A DNA stretch of 64,000 nt from Flavobacteriales bacterium (lineage in GTDB: Bacteria; Bacteroidota; Bacteroidia; Flavobacteriales_E; Vicingaceae): NCBI GenBank assembly GCA_015075325.1, contig JABTUP010000001.1:124001-188000 (forward strand), in the 5' to 3' direction. Numbering within the stretch: position 1 is the stretch's first letter; each line of letters opens with the position of its first letter. The notes beneath the pieces are model-generated. The model was not told the origin of the DNA. It saw only the letters and a program-made list of their open reading frames with translations, and did no database searches. The translations under genes were made by a program, and so were the position numbers. Shown one piece after another: positions 63,564 to 64,000 of the stretch.

Positions 63564-64000
63564 ATGACTACCGTTAAAAACACTAAAATCAATCTAATAT
63601 TTTATACTTTAATTTGTTCTTGTATATTATTTTTCATAAGTATTCTTGTTGAAATTTTTGGTGAAGGGGCAATAGATAATTCAGGTCCAAAAATTATATT
63701 CGGTCTTTTTTTAATGTTTGGACCTGGTGCAATATTCCTATTACTCCTTTTTATCTTTTACATAAATATTCAAAAGACTAAAATATTTAATTTATTACTA
63801 TTCTTTTTATTGAGTGGGTTAACTTATATTTTTATAGCATTTTATGCTAGTAAAAATCCTGAAATTAAATCATTATTAGCATTAACTGGTGCAATCTTAT
63901 TATTGTCTCTGTTAAAATATCTTATTCAAAAAAAAATATCATTATTTTCTATTATTCTTTCAGCCTTTATTGCCTATATATCATTCTTACCAAAAGTAGG
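63564..64000 (+). CDS. Multi-pass membrane protein, 5' part (cut by window edge)
   Basis: An open frame from the ATG at 63564 runs 145 codons to the right edge without a stop. At least four hydrophobic segments are visible (LIFYTLICSCILFFISIL, IIFGLFLMFGPGAIFLLLL, LLLFFLLSGLTYIFIAFY and LLALTGAILLLSLLKYLI). No conserved motif is recognised, so the family cannot be stated. It begins 22 nt after the plug protein stop, suggesting joint transcription. Confidence 0.65.
   Translation, partial: MTTVKNTKINLIFYTLICSCILFFISILVEIFGEGAIDNSGPKIIFGLFLMFGPGAIFLLLLFIFYINIQKTKIFNLLLFFLLSGLTYIFIAFYASKNPEIKSLLALTGAILLLSLLKYLIQKKISLFSIILSAFIAYISFLPKV

Overview
The window is a piece of chromosome from a low-GC member of the Bacteroidota, most likely a marine-type Flavobacteriales relative. 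The signs are several secreted proteins ending in the gliding-motility-associated (type B) type IX secretion sorting domain, a frameshifted type A sorting domain, a T9SS plug protein (DUF5103), a full Na+-NQR operon, many TAnnTTTG-type -7 promoter boxes, and few Shine-Dalgarno motifs. Species assignment is not possible from sequence reading alone.

Layout. (1) 1-8655, minus strand: a compact polysaccharide operon transcribed asnB, glycosyltransferase, Wza-like exporter, Wzc-like co-polymerase/tyrosine kinase, rfbC, WecA/TagO-like transferase, then the 5' part of uvrA, cut by the window edge. (2) 8656-10183: a mosaic accessory patch with a small membrane protein, a GNAT gene spliced onto the dead remnant of a HEPN (DUF86) gene, an intact MNT nucleotidyltransferase, and a 12-codon relic of a second asnB. 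(3) 10184-15523, minus: lpdA, two lipoproteins, a WbaP-type sugar transferase and a Gfo/Idh/MocA oxidoreductase. (4) 15654-17748, plus: pcm, RNase P RNA, ppx. (5) 17974-32817, plus: four giant secreted PKD-repeat proteins that share a C-terminal sorting domain and a terminator. The middle two are a near-perfect 4.3-kb tandem duplication that looks like the product of unequal crossing-over with the first gene. (6) 32879-46462: housekeeping and small hypothetical genes (MscS, DUF2279, tRNA-His, CopA, Ndk, DUF2235, a spermidine-synthase-like membrane protein carrying a palindromic repeat inside its coding region, a frameshifted T9SS cargo gene, an MBL hydrolase, DUF2752), with clusters of palindromic intergenic repeats. 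(7) 46728-54687, plus: TonB-type receptor, rplU-rpmA-serS, a lipoprotein, a TPR protein, an exported hypothetical protein and tRNA-Ser. (8) 54790-55809: an intact IS982-family element with perfect ends and an 8-bp target duplication. (9) 55913-62037, minus: nqrABCDEF. (10) 62183-64000, plus: the T9SS plug protein and the start of a membrane protein.

How the parts fit. The Wzc/Wza/WecA/WbaP/AsnB set points to synthesis and export of a surface polysaccharide. The T9SS plug protein belongs to the machinery that would export the PKD-repeat surface proteins. Na+-NQR couples NADH oxidation to sodium export and suggests a saline habitat. The strongest unusual signals are the recombining PKD array (17974-32817), the HEPN/GNAT chimera next to a surviving MNT gene (9033-9954), the palindromic repeat turned into protein sequence (42481-42542), and the dinucleotide frameshift that removes a secretion signal (44739-44742).
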